Of a DNA stretch of 64,000 bases, positions 53,501 to 63,965 are shown in pieces. The stretch is from Phytophthora colocasiae (lineage: Eukaryota; Oomycota; Peronosporomycetes; Peronosporales; Peronosporaceae): contig JAGKQI010000073.1 in assembly GCA_018806915.1 (NCBI GenBank), forward strand, positions 806,001 through 870,000. Reading direction: 5' to 3'. The notes below the pieces were generated by a model. It ran no database searches. It saw only the letters and a program-made list of their open reading frames with translations, and had not been told where the DNA came from. Every line of letters starts with the position of its first letter. Position 1 is the stretch's first letter. The translations under genes were made by a program, and so were the position numbers.

Positions 53501-54882
53501 CCGCCTAGTCGCGCTAGGTAACTACCAAGAATATGGAGTTGACTGTGACGAAGTATACGCACCAGTGGCACGATTCGAGTCACTACGCCTGGTGCTGGCA
53601 ATAGGGACCATATTGGACTGTCATATCCATCAGATGGATGTCCACACGGCCTTCTTGAACGGCACAATGGATGGGGAGCAGAAACCTACATGAGGCAACC
53701 TCACGGCTTTGTGAAGCGAGGCCACGAGCATCTGGTCTGTGAACTTCAGAAGAGCATCTATGGCTTAAAGCAAGCACCTCGCATTTGGTACAGAGTGCTA
53801 CACTCCTTTTTGACGGAGATGGGTTTTGCACGCTGCCACAAAGAGTTTTGCATCTACGTGCAAAAAGTGGGAGAAAATTGGCTTATAGTCGTGGTATATG
53901 TTGATGATCTGACGATCATGTCAAGAGACATGGGTCTTATCAACAAGCTAAAAGCTGACTTGTCTAACAGGTTCAAAATGAAAACCTAGGAGACATTCAC
54001 TACATCCTCAAAATGGAGGTAAAACGCAATAGAGAACAGCGTGTGATGACAATCTCACAACGCAAATATATTGCAGAACTAGTCACCAAGTACCAATTGG
54101 TTGACAGCGCACCGGTGATGACACCGCAAGTCCCTGGCCTTGTGCTAGAGCCAGAGACAGAAATGACCACAGAACAGATTGCGGCACAGCCTTATGACTA
54201 CAGAGGCATTGTTGGATTTCTCCAGTATTTAGTCCGAGGGACTCGACCCGATATAGCTAACGCGGTTAGAGAACTTAGCAAGTTCCTGTCTTGTTACAAC
54301 CGTACGCATTGGGATGCAGCTAGGCGAGTACTCAAATACTTGAAAGGGACGTCAACGTACGGTCTATATTTCGATGGAAAAGCACGAGATGTGACTTACG
54401 AAGTGTACACTGACGCGAGCTTCGCGTGTCAACCTAAAGAACGTAAATCCGTTACTGGATACGTGATCCAAATGGACGGTACTAGTGTATCGTGGTGTAG
54501 TAGCAAGCAAGGAGGTGTGTCGCTTTCGACTGCTGAAGCAGAACTCATCGCACTAAGCGAGGGAGCCAAAGAGAGTGAGTGGTTGTGGCATCTTCTAAGC
54601 GAGATGGGATTCCCACAAAAGGTACCAGTGCAGGTTTGGTGTGATAGTAATGCCGCCATCAGCATTGTGAGAAACCCTGGAAATCACAAAGCAAATAAGC
54701 ACGTAAAAATTCGTTTTCTATTCACACGGGACTTAGTGGAACTTGGTCGCCTTAAGATTGCTTATTGTGCCACGCAAGAAATGACTGCAGACATTCTCAC
54801 AAAAGCTCTGCCGACAAAACAGTTCCTAAAATTGAGAGGAAAGCTAGGTGTACGGGATCTAAAACTTCCCCCTAGTACTTAG
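53500..54882 (+). pseudogene. Copia-2 reverse transcriptase and RNase H, frameshifted
   Basis: RT blocks are KARLVALGNYQEYGVDCDEV, HQMDVHTAFLNGTMDGE, KSIYGLKQAPRIWYRVLHSF and VVVYVDDLTIMSRDM (YVDD), in frames separated near 53685 and 53985. From 54013 one frame covers the RT end (RGIVGFLQYLVRGTRPDIAN) and RNase H: TYEVYTDASFACQ (Asp), LSTAEAELIALSEGAKESE (Glu), VWCDSNAAISIV (Asp) and TADILTKALPTKQFLK. Confidence 0.9.
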
Positions 54883-54888
54883 TGGGAG

Positions 54889-55248
54889 TGTTGAACGGTA
54901 GGCGCGCTTGAGCGCGCCTCTTGCGAATAAGGCAGCGTGTCTGCCAGCGAGTAAAAAGTAAAACCTCTCTAAACAATTTATTGTTGAGTTACTTCTATCA
55001 TTAGCAAGTACGAGAGGGAGTTCAGATCTCATCTGAGATCTGGATAGTGCAGACAGTTGCTGTCTGCCATCCATTGTGCGATGACGACAAGAGGCGAGGA
55101 GTGAGGCCGTCGAGGACGAAGTCCGAAGACGAGCTCACTTCCTCTTTTGCCTCCAGGTACCGAGCACGGATCTAGATAGTAGGCTTAGAGGTTAAGAGTA
55201 TCAATACACTTGATTGAGTTTATCTAGTGTGTTCTGTTCATTCCAACA
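54889..55248 (+). repeat. 3' LTR of Copia-2
   Basis: Preceded by a purine-rich stretch (TAGTGGGAG) that can serve as polypurine tract. Same length as the 5' LTR. Confidence 0.93.
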
Positions 55249-55490
55249 CTCTGTCGTGAAGAAGATCCACAATCACGCGTATGAGCTTACCATTCAAGCG
55301 GGGAACAAGCTACATCCGGTTTCCAACACAGGGTCGCTGAAGCCATACACAGACTCCACACGCTTTTACGTCACCATGATGTCGTCCTGGCGGACGGCAC
55401 TGTTGGTCAACTGGTGCAGCGACTTCTTGAGAAGCGCATGTACAAACATCAAAACGCAATTCCTTGTGGAGTAAGTGGGTGAGAAGAAGC
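55249..55490 (+). pseudogene. Gypsy integrase end, right of Copia-2
   Basis: VKKIHNHAYELTIQAGNKLH and PVSNTGSLKPYTDSTR continue the frame cut at 49804. After a frameshift the sequence reads toward VVLADGTVGQLVQRLLEKRM. The segment is the inverse of the one repeated in the array. Confidence 0.82.
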
Positions 55491-55889
55491 CCGCACGGGA
55501 ACCGATCGAAAACCTGTCACTAGTGCCGAACCTTATCGCAGACTTCGAATCATCCAGGACAAAGAAGCGACGACGACGTTGAGGAAGCAAGATACTCGTG
55601 GGAGGGGGGGGGGGGGTCATTACTCGTATCTTCGACAGTACAACAACGAAACAGTGGTCGAGGTCATCTTCACCAGCGCTTTCCCAGTACGTACCAGATC
55701 CTAAGCCTCTGATGAACTTGTCCATCTGGGTAGTATTAGTGTAGGAACCGTCGAGCAAGTCTCATCGCAGTCGAGAGGTACACTTTTGCGTTGAAGATAC
55801 TTGAAGAACTCCGTGACGTCCTCGCGCGTTATGCTGTACTGAATATCAGAAGGACGAGTCTTCTCGAAAGCCTCCCACATCTTCACATT

Positions 55890-56419
55890 CACGAGGTCAA
55901 GACATCCAAGATGAAGCTGTTCTTCGGCAAGTTGCAGTAGATTTAGATGCATATACTCCAAGTCAACTTCGAAAAGAGCTAACTTGATGCTGGAGTTCAC
56001 TGTCGAGTTTATAGCAAGTACTGCATTGGCTAAGTGAACATCCCAGTCATCCTGAAGCTGTCCCACGAAGCAACGAAGGTATTCGGCAAGTGTGTGGTTC
56101 ATCCGTTCGGTTTGGCCGTCACCTTGAGCTCGATGTGCTACGGTCATGCTCAGCGTCGTTCGGATGGACCTGAAGACATGTTACCAGAATGCAGCGACAA
56201 ACTTCCGATCGCGATTAGACACAACGTTGGTGCATAGCGTGGGGTTTCCAGATGTGGTCGATGAATAACCGAGCGACACCTTCTGCGACACTGTCTTCGT
56301 CGTTGGAAACGCTTCGTCAGTAGATCAACCACAACCCAAATAGACTCCACATTGTTCTTCGTCCTTGGCAGGTCTGTGATGAAGTCCATGTATATTGATC
56401 GCCACCGTTCATGAGGCAA
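55890..56419 (-). pseudogene. Gypsy-C integrase core fragments
   Basis: PHERWRSIYMDFITDLPRTK and SIWVVVDLLTKR carry the first catalytic Asp. TVAHRAQGDGQTERMNHTLA carries the Glu, followed by EYLRCFVGQLQDDWDVHLAN. The middle is out of frame. Below 55930 the sequence (VKMWEAFEKTRPSDIQYSIT, EDVTEFFKYLQRK) is not recognisable as integrase. Confidence 0.8.
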
Positions 56420-56956
56420 CAGAGGTCCTAGCGAACCAGGAGGCTTGGTGAGTCGCGGCTTGTTCCGCCGACATGGTTCAAAGTCAGCGATAAACTTCTA
56501 AATCGATTTGATCATCTTGGACCAGTACCGGCGCTTCGCGAGAGCCAAGTACGTGCGTTACGCACCTGGATAACCACTGTAATTGGTGTCATGACACTCG
56601 ATTATGATTATCTGTTGCAACTTCACATTGTTGGGAATGGCAATCTGCGGCACGACGTCTAAAGGAGTATGGTACCGAAGCAAGTCGTTGGATTCCAAAT
56701 AACAGGGTACAACTTCTGTCTGTGGTTCTTCGGCAATATATTCGATTGTATACCCCGTCGCTTGATTGCAGCGAAGATCACTTGGGCTTCTCTGTCCTTC
56801 GCGTATGCCTGGTCATCATCGCTGTGTCTGTTGTTACCTCGCTGACCGCCATGCTGAACGAAGTATCGTCGAAGCTAGTCACGCTCAAGTCATGGAAGAA
56901 CTTGGTTTCTGGATGTAAGTCGTGTCAGTGCGAAGATGCATGGGCAAGGTGAAGTT

Positions 56957-57700
56957 TCACAGGGGTAATACGAGTGGGTTGCAGACCCGGCGCTTCTGTT
57001 CCTTGAAGTTCTTTAACTGCTCTTCGCTAAAGTGAATCATCGCATTGCGCTTGGTTTTCTTCTTGAGAAGGTTAAACATGCTTGCCGTCAACGCAGCGAA
57101 ATCTGGACAGAAGCGCTGAACGTATCCCGTCAAGTAAAGGAAGCAGTGTAGCTTCTCTTGTGGCGGAACAGGCCAATAATGGATCGTCTGTACTTTATCC
57201 GGGTCCATGCGCACACCTTCTCTTCCGACTAAGTCTCCAAGACATGGAATCTCCTCTTCGAGAGTTTCACGTACAGCTTGTTGTCACGCAAGATATCAAG
57301 TGTCTTACGGGGTGCTTACAAGTGATCTTCAATCTTCCTTGACTTCGTGAAGATGTAAATGTCGTCACAGAACGACTTCGTGTTCACCAGTCCACGAAAC
57401 AATTTCGATATCAGCCTATGCATCGTCGCCGGTGCGACTGTCGCCACTGTTGTGGATACATTGCAAGATTTGGATCTTTCACGTCGGTCCGGGGCTCGAT
57501 TTCACGTTTATCTGGAAGGCCTTCAGGACGTTCGGGAAGGTCTTCAGAACGTTCGGATCGGAAAACCGTGTCCCTATACTTCTTCAGGAGATCAAAGGCA
57601 GGGTTCGCTCGAAAACTTCCCCAGTCTGTTTCCAGATAGCGTTGAGATCCGACATTGTCAGATAGGTGGCGCCTCTACAGAGATCTCACGACGTTATTGA
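56957..57700 (-). pseudogene. Gypsy-C reverse transcriptase fragments
   Basis: KVQTIHYWPVPPQEKLHCFL, then YLTGYVQRFCPDFAALTASM and FNLLKKKTKRN, is the distal RT/connection region. Upstream, the minus strand near 57340-57375 reads CDDIYIFTKSRK, the remnant of the YxDD site. Many frameshifts and stops are present. Confidence 0.75.
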
Positions 57701-58305
57701 TCATATCATTCGTCAAAAACAACATGAAGTCAGGCTCCTCTATTGACTTGGTCTTGATTCTCAGGAATTCCCGTAGTTGCTTTCGTGTGATGAACTTGGT
57801 CTACAAGTCAACTTCATCCAACGTGAACACCCTCTGACAATACTATTTCCATGAGTAGTGTCGTCGCGTCCTGACGACTTCCGTCTTCACTTGCTGAACC
57901 CTTGCCAGTTGTTCGCAAACAATTATTGGTGTCTATCTCTACTCTAGATCGTGAACGGGTTTGACCGCAGACATCGCATCCGTTTCCAGCGCGGCGCCTC
58001 GACGGGAATAGGGTCTTTTCGCCGATAGGTCTATCGACCCAACAGATCTCCGAAGCCCGGAGGCAATCACTGGTCCGTCTTCCTCGATCGGTCCACAGGT
58101 CTTGCTTGCTCGTTTCCAGTGCAAAGTCTACACTTGTGTTCCCTCGACTCGTCGACTTGTCCAATCAATCTGTGGTTAAATGTCCTCGAAGAAAGGTATT
58201 CCAAGGGGATGCGTCGAATTCTACAGGATGTGCATAGACGACTGCGACACATTCATACGCATTGTCCAATCCAGACACTGTGATACTTAGAGGTAATACT
58301 TCCAG

Positions 58306-58650
58306 TTACGCTTCCACGATTGGGTTATCTCCAAGCTTTACTCGAATGTTCTTGTCATCGAACCTCGTAGTCTTCAGCTGATGTGCTTCTACCCACCGCT
58401 TTGACCCGTAGATCGTGATTGTGCCACAATCTAGAAGCATCTTCGTTGTCTTCTTGTTTATTCCAGCCACACTGATGCCACCCTCGACGGCGAACAGTGA
58501 ATGTGACTTGTAGATGATAGGGTTTTCACTCAGAACATTGAGGCTGATATTATCAAGCTTAATTGCTCTTGTTACTTTCTCCTCCACGACAGGACCCTCT
58601 TTCACTGACGTGGCATCTCGTTTCCCTGCTTTTCTTGTTCTTTCTTCCAC
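58306..58650 (-). pseudogene. Gypsy-C protease region
   Basis: INKKTTKMLLDCGTITIYGS, then KRWVEAHQLKTTR, corresponds to the retropepsin site, but reads D-C-G-T instead of D-S-G-A/T. The frame ends soon after. Confidence 0.7.
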
Positions 58651-58765
58651 GAAAAGCAGTTGGCCTTGATGTGCCCAGGCTTGATACAGAAATGGCAGGT
58701 ACGCGTTTACTTGCTCTTGTTGTTAGAACTCAGTTTGAAGCGTCCTTTTCCTCGGAAGAATTTTC

Positions 58766-59372
58766 CTATCGACGTCTTCTTGCTGTCTTGACCTTGGCCT
58801 CCAGTAGTTTTTGTTTTTTTTTATGCCGAATCTTTCGTTCGCTGTCCTCCACGAAGTGGGTCACCTTGAACTTGACAGCTACGTCCATAACGTCACTCAG
58901 CGTTTCAGGATTCTTGAGTTTCACGTAGCTTCGCGTACGAGTCTTGAGGCCATTTGAATTAAACAGAACTTGGTCAAGCACATTCATTCCTTCGACTCGG
59001 AAAATAAGATCTGAGTACTCTCCGTTGTAGGACTGGATATCGTCAGTTTGCTTTAGTCGCGGTGGTAGTTCGACGCCTCGAAGTGTTGGAGCATATGAAA
59101 ATCCCCCACGTGTGCTCCTCCGCTCGCGTTGTCGAAGACCAGTGCAGGAACCACCCAGAAGCTGGTTTCTCCATCGCTGATCCGGCGATCCCAGGGAGTT
59201 GCGTGTTCGTGGCGTCCACTAGGATCCCGTTGATACGACAGGCATTCTCGATCTGGAACAGCCACTCGTGCACGTCTTCCCCTCTTTTTCCAGTGAACTT
59301 AGCAGGTTGCTCGGCACCCTCGGTTTGATTCAGCCGCTCAATCTCGGCACGTAGTTGGTCGTTGTTAGGCAT
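58766..59372 (-). pseudogene. Gypsy-C gag fragments
   Basis: MPNNDQLRAEIERLNQTEG and KFTGKRGEDVHEWLFQIENA begin a Gypsy-type Gag at ATG 59372. MNVLDQVLFNSNGLKTRTRS and YVKLKNPETLSDVMDVAVKF (58987) continue it in another frame. Confidence 0.75.
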
Positions 59373-59570
59373 GGGCTCTTCGTAGTCAGGTTGCTGAGAC
59401 CACCAAGCGCTACCAGCATATCTTGACAGGAAAGCTTCGGGGGAGGGTCCGCTAAAGTAGAAGTGCCGCCTCCACAGTTCAGGCGGATAGAAACTTCTAG
59501 AAGCTAAGTAAGTCTACCTCCACATCCTATCAATCCGGATATACTTTGCTCCTGTAGGCGCTACACCTTT

Positions 59571-59913
59571 ACGAAGTCTGTGTCTTTCCAATGTTGTATC
59601 TTGAAAACCAGTGGCAGGCAACATGATCGGTTGTGAGTCATTACGCTTTGTTTTCACAACATTTCATTAAACTATTGTAGTAATATTTAAAGTCTATGTT
59701 ACTCGAACGTCGCTCGAGTGTCGCCAAAGAAATCAGGTTGCAATTTTAGGGTATTTGTCGCAAGATCAGGGTGCTCCATGCATAGAAGAGCTCTAAGATG
59801 GCAGCCTTTTCCCCTCCAAAACGAAAGAAGAAGCGAGCAGATCGAGTCATCTCGGATCAGCTCGAACGCGTAATAACTAGACGAACGAAGCCAAAGCACG
59901 GCCCTTAGACACC
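59571..59913 (+). promoter_or_regulatory. 5' flank of the ARL8-like gene
   Basis: From the end of the transposon nest to the ATG at 59914. AT-rich at 59640-59700 and purine-rich at 59815-59840. No motif can be named with confidence. Confidence 0.35.
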
Positions 59914-60662
59914 ATGGGAGGAATTCTCCAGAAAATGCTGCAGGCCTTCTACACGAAGAAGCTGGAGGTCGTGCTCGTGGGACTCGAGAACAGGTGCGTC
60001 CGATCCTCGCAGTTTTTTTAAATTTGTTTTGTTTCTCTAATTCTTACGCGCTTGTGTTACTACTGCTAGTGGCAAGACGACGCTATTGAACGTCATGGCT
60101 ATGGGACACCCCGTCGAGACGTGTCCGACTATCGGTCTTAACGTGAAACTGGTGAAAAAAGGAGGTGTGCAGATGAAGTGTTGGGATATCGGCGGGCAAG
60201 CACAGTATCGAAGCGAGTGGGGCCGCTACACGCGCGGCTGTGACGTCATTATATATGTGGTGGATGCCAACGCGGTACGTTATCTTGTAGCTGCAATGTT
60301 ACTACTTCTTGGCTGTTTTATTGACCTTGTTTTGCTACAGTTCGACCAAATCTCTTTGGCGCGGAAGGAGCTGCACCGCCTACTAGAGGACCGGTACGCT
60401 GCCATAGTTTACGTATGAGCAGTTGAAGTGGTGCTAACTAGTGCTTTTGTTACTGTACAGTGAGCTAGCGACGACGCCGCTGCTAGTGCTGGCCAACAAA
60501 ATCGATCTGGAGCCTCACATCTCGGAGCCGGAGCTCATCCGCGAGCTCAACCTGGACTACATTGTGGACAATCCGTGGCTGGTGATCCCTATCTCGGCTC
60601 TGCGTCTCGTCAACATCGACCAGGTCATCCAGTGGCTCATGAAGCAGTCGGGCAAGGGCTAA
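59914..60662 (+). CDS. ARL8: ARL8-type small GTPase (4 exons)
   Basis: Exons 59914-59993, 60070-60274, 60341-60393 and 60461-60662 join into 179 codons plus stop. All three introns are GT-AG and 66-76 bases long. The P-loop GLENSGKTT spans the first junction. Also visible are the switch I Thr (CPTIGLNVK), WDIGGQ, NKID in LVLANKIDLEP and ISAL for the last G motif. WDIGGQAQYRSEWGRYTRG, then VIIYVVDAN, and RKELHRLLED match ARL8 better than ARF1 or ARL2/3. ARL8 GTPases act in lysosome/vacuole positioning and kinesin recruitment. The N-terminus begins MGGILQKML and is probably an amphipathic helix. Confidence 0.85.
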
Positions 60663-60829
60663 GCCGTTTCTGGGTCGAGTGCCGGCATGGCAATCGACTC
60701 AGATCGCTCCAAGATCCAAGTCCATTGACGCCGCACACGAGAAGATTATGAAAGATACGCGCGAAAGAGCGGAGATGCAGTTAGCTGGGATGCAATCGGG
60801 CTGGAGTGACTTAAACACACAAGTAAAAT
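60643..60829 (+). other. Short open frame after ARL8
   Basis: In another frame than ARL8, the sequence reads SKSIDAAHEKIMKDTRERAE and MQLAGMQSGWSDLNTQVK before a TAA. It has the look of a charged helix but no suitable start codon or known family. It could be a 3'-UTR coincidence or the last exon of an alternative transcript. Confidence 0.2.
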
Positions 60830-61027
60830 AATCGCTTCAGCTGATAGCTTCCCTGGAAGCAGGAAAACGAAAGCGTTCTGTAGAGTGGAGTAGTTAAGAC
60901 TCTTTTGCATGGCCTAGTAATTTGCATTTGTGCTTGAAAAGTGTTTTTGGACCTTGTGCATCTGTCAAACGGAGGAATTCCGTGGATTCCTCAATAAGCT
61001 AAAGCGACGCACAACCAAATCTAACCG

Positions 61028-62071
61028 ATGGAGAACTTCTTCCTGCAGCACAGTGTTCTTCGCGATCGTGACTCAGATGAGCTAGGAGGACGCGTCAACT
61101 CGGACTCAGAAGCTAGGTGAGCTCACTGCAGTGCTGTAGTGAACGCTTCTGTGTCTAAACGTTGATCTTTTGTGATACAGCGACGATGAGGAAGAGATCA
61201 CGGATCGCGTCCATTCAGTGGCGGATCCAACGGGGCCGTGGAAGCAAAAACCTGTAGATGGAGACACATGGGGAAGACCTACACGAGGATACAGTGGTCG
61301 TAAACCACGTGACTTTGCTTCTGCGAACACTGGGCCCAAGGGAGTTATCAACGACTACAAAGCTCACAAACGCTACCAGAAGCAGGAGGTGGGTGAGCTT
61401 GTAATGAATTGAGGAATATATGAAAAAACTAAACTGATAGAATATGTTGCAGCGAATGAGGAAGGAAGCTGAACGACAAGCTGTTCTCAATCGAATCGCT
61501 AAAGGTGCCACCGTCGTATCTGGACCAGGACAAACCCAATTGGACTGCGAATGCGACGGAGATTCAGACTGTGCGTGCGATGAAGACCTGTTGGATAGCG
61601 AATTCTTGGCCCAATACGCCGAGAACAGAGTCAAGCAAATGCAGGAAGCAGCTCGCAACCGCAAGGTCTTTGGTGAACTGGAGTATATCACGCCGGAACG
61701 ATTCGTGGAGCTTACCTCGACTACGGACAGCAGAGATCTGATGCTAATTCACCTTTACCATCCCGATAACTACGCCTGTGGACTGCTCAATACGCAACTA
61801 GAACTACTGGCACAGAAGCTAATTCATATCAAGGTAAGAGATTCTGAAGTGTACGAAGTGATGCTGGCTAACTGGAATACTTTGTTGCTATAAGTTCGCA
61901 GCACTGGTGGCTAAGGAAGCGGACGCATCCATCGAACTCTCGGATCTTCCGGTGGTGCTGATCTTCCGTGGTCAGCAACAGGAGACTATCGTGGATGTTG
62001 CACGTCGTCTAGATGGCGAATTTACCCTCGAACGTGTAGAGATGTTGGTGAACGAGCAACTAGGACTATAG
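61028..62071 (+). CDS. PDCL: Phosducin-like protein (4 exons)
   Basis: Exons 61028-61116, 61181-61388, 61453-61833 and 61895-62071 give 284 aa. All introns are GT-AG (61-64 bases). NTGPKGVINDYKAHKRYQKQ is the signature of phosducins (TGPKGVINDW). RVKQMQEAARNRKVFGELEY leads into a thioredoxin-like domain (MLIHLYHPDNYACGLLNTQL...DLPVVLIFRGQQQETIVDV). A Cys/Asp-rich segment (DCECDGDSDCACDEDLLDS) lies at residues about 130-150. Phosducin-like proteins bind G-beta-gamma and work with the CCT chaperonin in folding G-beta. The domain has no CxxC redox pair. Confidence 0.88.
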
Positions 62072-62139
62072 ATTGTCAACTTCAGGATGAAGACACAGCA
62101 AAGCGCAGGTTAATTTTCTATCATTGAACAGCTCTCGTA

Positions 62140-62934
62140 CTATTTGGCGTCATGCGAGAACAGACATTTATCACCGAAGCGGCAGTTCTTGGAGCGTGCG
62201 AAGTTCTCACACACTCGTCTACGAGTATTGTCAAATGCGCGTCCCGTTCGCATCGCCTTGGTCTCCGTGTGCTCAAAGTTACAGCGATCGCCCCATTGGC
62301 ATTCCCCACGCATAAAATCGTAGCAGACTTTAACTGTGTGCCGCACCTTCTTCTGCTGCGCTCGCTGCTTGTGCCACTTGCCCGCACGATGCTCGACCAG
62401 TTGGGCAGGACTTGTGAACAACTTGTTACACAACACACACTGCAGGGTTTTGTCCCCTGTTTGAACGCGTTCCAGATGCTCCTTGGAGGCTCGATGGGCC
62501 TGAAAATCCTCCAGGTCCTTACCGATGAACTTGCACGGCTTGCAGGCGAACGGAACCTTTTTAGGGAATGTAAGAGCGTCGCCCAATTCCTCCAGTGCTT
62601 TATTAGCAGCACGTTCATTCTCCTCCTGCTGCGTTTTCTTGCGCTTCTTCTTGGCTGATGGCAGATTCGACGAGGGTCCTGCAGCCGGAAGCATCGCATC
62701 AGGTAGAGCCTCAATGCGCTCAGAAGCATAAGCGGACAGATTGACAACCGTCTTCGAGTTGTCATTGTCGGAATCGGAATCGGAATCAGAGTCACTTGAG
62801 TCACTTGAGTCGCTTCCACCTTGCAGTTCCGCCTCTAACCGCTTGATTTGGTCTGCAATGTCCTCTTTTTCTGTCTTCTTTAGCTGCAGAGCGCTCTCGG
62901 CGGACTGCTTGAGGCGCTTAGCGATGGGCTCCAT
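62140..62934 (-). CDS. Nuclear zinc-finger protein with two C2H2 (U1-type) and two CCCH fingers
   Basis: A complete 264-aa frame from ATG 62934. The N-terminus has a short coiled coil (KKTEKEDIADQIKRLEAEL) and a Ser/Asp run (about 40-57). A lysine stretch (AKKKRKKTQQ) is a likely nuclear-localisation signal. Fingers: ACKPCKFIGKDLEDFQAHRA and QCVLCNKLFTSPAQLVEHRA, both followed by an additional H, then CYDFMRGECQWGDRCNFEH (C-x7-C-x5-C-x3-H) and CENFARSKNCRFGDKCLFSH (C-x8-C-x5-C-x3-H). The set suggests RNA binding, for example in splicing or RNA processing. It is convergent with the phosducin-like gene, 68 bases apart. A long frame in another phase is a shadow. Confidence 0.85.
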   Translation of the reverse strand: MEPIAKRLKQSAESALQLKKTEKEDIADQIKRLEAELQGGSDSSDSSDSDSDSDSDNDNSKTVVNLSAYASERIEALPDAMLPAAGPSSNLPSAKKKRKKTQQEENERAANKALEELGDALTFPKKVPFACKPCKFIGKDLEDFQAHRASKEHLERVQTGDKTLQCVLCNKLFTSPAQLVEHRAGKWHKQRAQQKKVRHTVKVCYDFMRGECQWGDRCNFEHTETKAMRTGRAFDNTRRRVCENFARSKNCRFGDKCLFSHDAK

Positions 62935-63060
62935 ATTGAGTTACGACTGGCCAGGAATTAGCGATTGACTATAGTGAAACTCAGTCATCAAATGTATTGA
63001 TTGATTGAATTGAAGTCGCATGGGCTAACCATGAGCCCTTGGTTATTTGTCTTCTCTCGC

Positions 63061-63965
63061 CTAGAAGACCACGTCTGCGTCCGCAGATGGCTCGTATTGG
63101 GCAAGGATGTCGCGGTCTGACGCCACGACGTCCGCGAACGGGTCGTCATCCAAAGCAGCAGCACCCGAAGACTTGTTTTTCTCCGCTGCCTCTGTAATAA
63201 CAGTACAAACTGTGAGTTCGAGTAGAGCTAATTGGCAAGGGTTGAGCTGCCCACATACCTTTTTCTCGAGCCATGATAGCCTTCTCATGGTCTTGCTTGT
63301 TCGCCTGCACCTTCTTGATACTGGCAAGACACACAACAGTATCAGTAACTTTCATAAACGTTGTCATCGCTTAGGGATCGTTTCGTACCGCACGAAATCC
63401 TCACGCTCAAGCTCATCAAGCTCTCTTGTGATGTACGAAATGGTGTTCTCAATGCGAGGAATAGTCACCTGTATCCAATTGACAAATTACTTAAGTACAA
63501 CAGTAGCACGACGTTCTTTTCCACAAGAGACGTACATTGTCCAAAGCGTTCACACGACGGTTGGTCACTTTCAAAGCCTCATCCAGCGTCACGAAAGAGG
63601 TCTGTTAAAAGGAGAACAGTTAGTGTACTAAACCACTCAACAGTAGTTCCAACTTGAAGCCACTTCACCTGTAGAGACGCGAGTTTAATAAGTGCTCGCA
63701 ACAGCACACGGAACTTCTCGCGACAGTTCTGGATCTTGCCGCCTCCACCGGCCAGACCAATATTCTCACTCTTCTCACGGCTCACTTCCACTTCCGTAAA
63801 CACTGGGAGCTTAACGCCTGCCACATTGTCGATACGATTCTGCGTGCGGATCTCCGCCGTGCTCACCGACTCAATAACCTTTGTGCGGAAGTCACCGGCC
63901 GCGTACTGTGCCTGTGTGAGCGAGAAGAAGGCCTCCGACGCCTCTTGAGACATGGACATCTTGGT
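63061..63965 (-). CDS. ATP6V1D: V-type ATPase subunit D (5 visible exons, 5' partial)
   Basis: Exons on the minus strand are 63965-63669, 63601-63536, 63468-63389, 63320-63259 and 63191-63061. All introns are GT-AG and about 64-68 bases. The first visible exon begins after an acceptor (CTGTAG at 63971-63966) with TKMSMSQEASEAFFSLTQAQ, so the N-terminal 60 or so residues lie beyond the window. NRIDNVAGVKLPVF, LIKLASLQTSFVTLDEALKV, TNRRVNALDNVTIPRIENTI and SYITRELDELEREDFVRIKK match V-ATPase D. This subunit forms the central rotor stalk of V1. The C-terminus is Asp/Ala-rich (AQYEPSADADVVF). Confidence 0.92.

Larger units (their letters stand above)
49805..55248 (+). mobile_element. Copia LTR retrotransposon, nearly complete (Copia-2)
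   Basis: 360-base LTRs (49805-50164, 54889-55248) start TGTTGAACGG and end CCAACA. The five bases CTCTG occur at 49800-49804 and 55249-55253. Gag, protease, integrase, RT and RNase H are in Copia order on the plus strand. Frameshifts near 52020, 52500, 53500, 53685 and 53985 interrupt a single polyprotein. I count four differences between the LTRs (about 1%), more per base than in Gypsy-B. Confidence 0.95.
55491..59570 (-). mobile_element. Decayed Gypsy retrotransposon in opposite orientation (Gypsy-C)
   Basis: Minus-strand landmarks in order from high to low coordinates are gag (59372), protease (58650-58306), RT (about 57700-56957), RNase H region and integrase (56419-55890), all heavily interrupted. 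A probable LTR piece at 59464-59520 (CGCCTCCACAGTTCAGGCGG) is shared with each array unit (34145 and equivalents, CGCCTCCGCAGTTCAGGCGC). The segment 55250-55935 is present inverted in every array unit. Confidence 0.8.

Noticed and set aside
57814..58164. Minus-strand ORF of 116 codons as a separate gene
   Set aside because: It sits between protease and RT remnants of Gypsy-C and is best explained as decayed pol linker.
62121..62819. A 232-codon minus-strand frame overlapping the zinc-finger gene
   Set aside because: It is out of phase with four well-formed zinc fingers and has no domain of its own.
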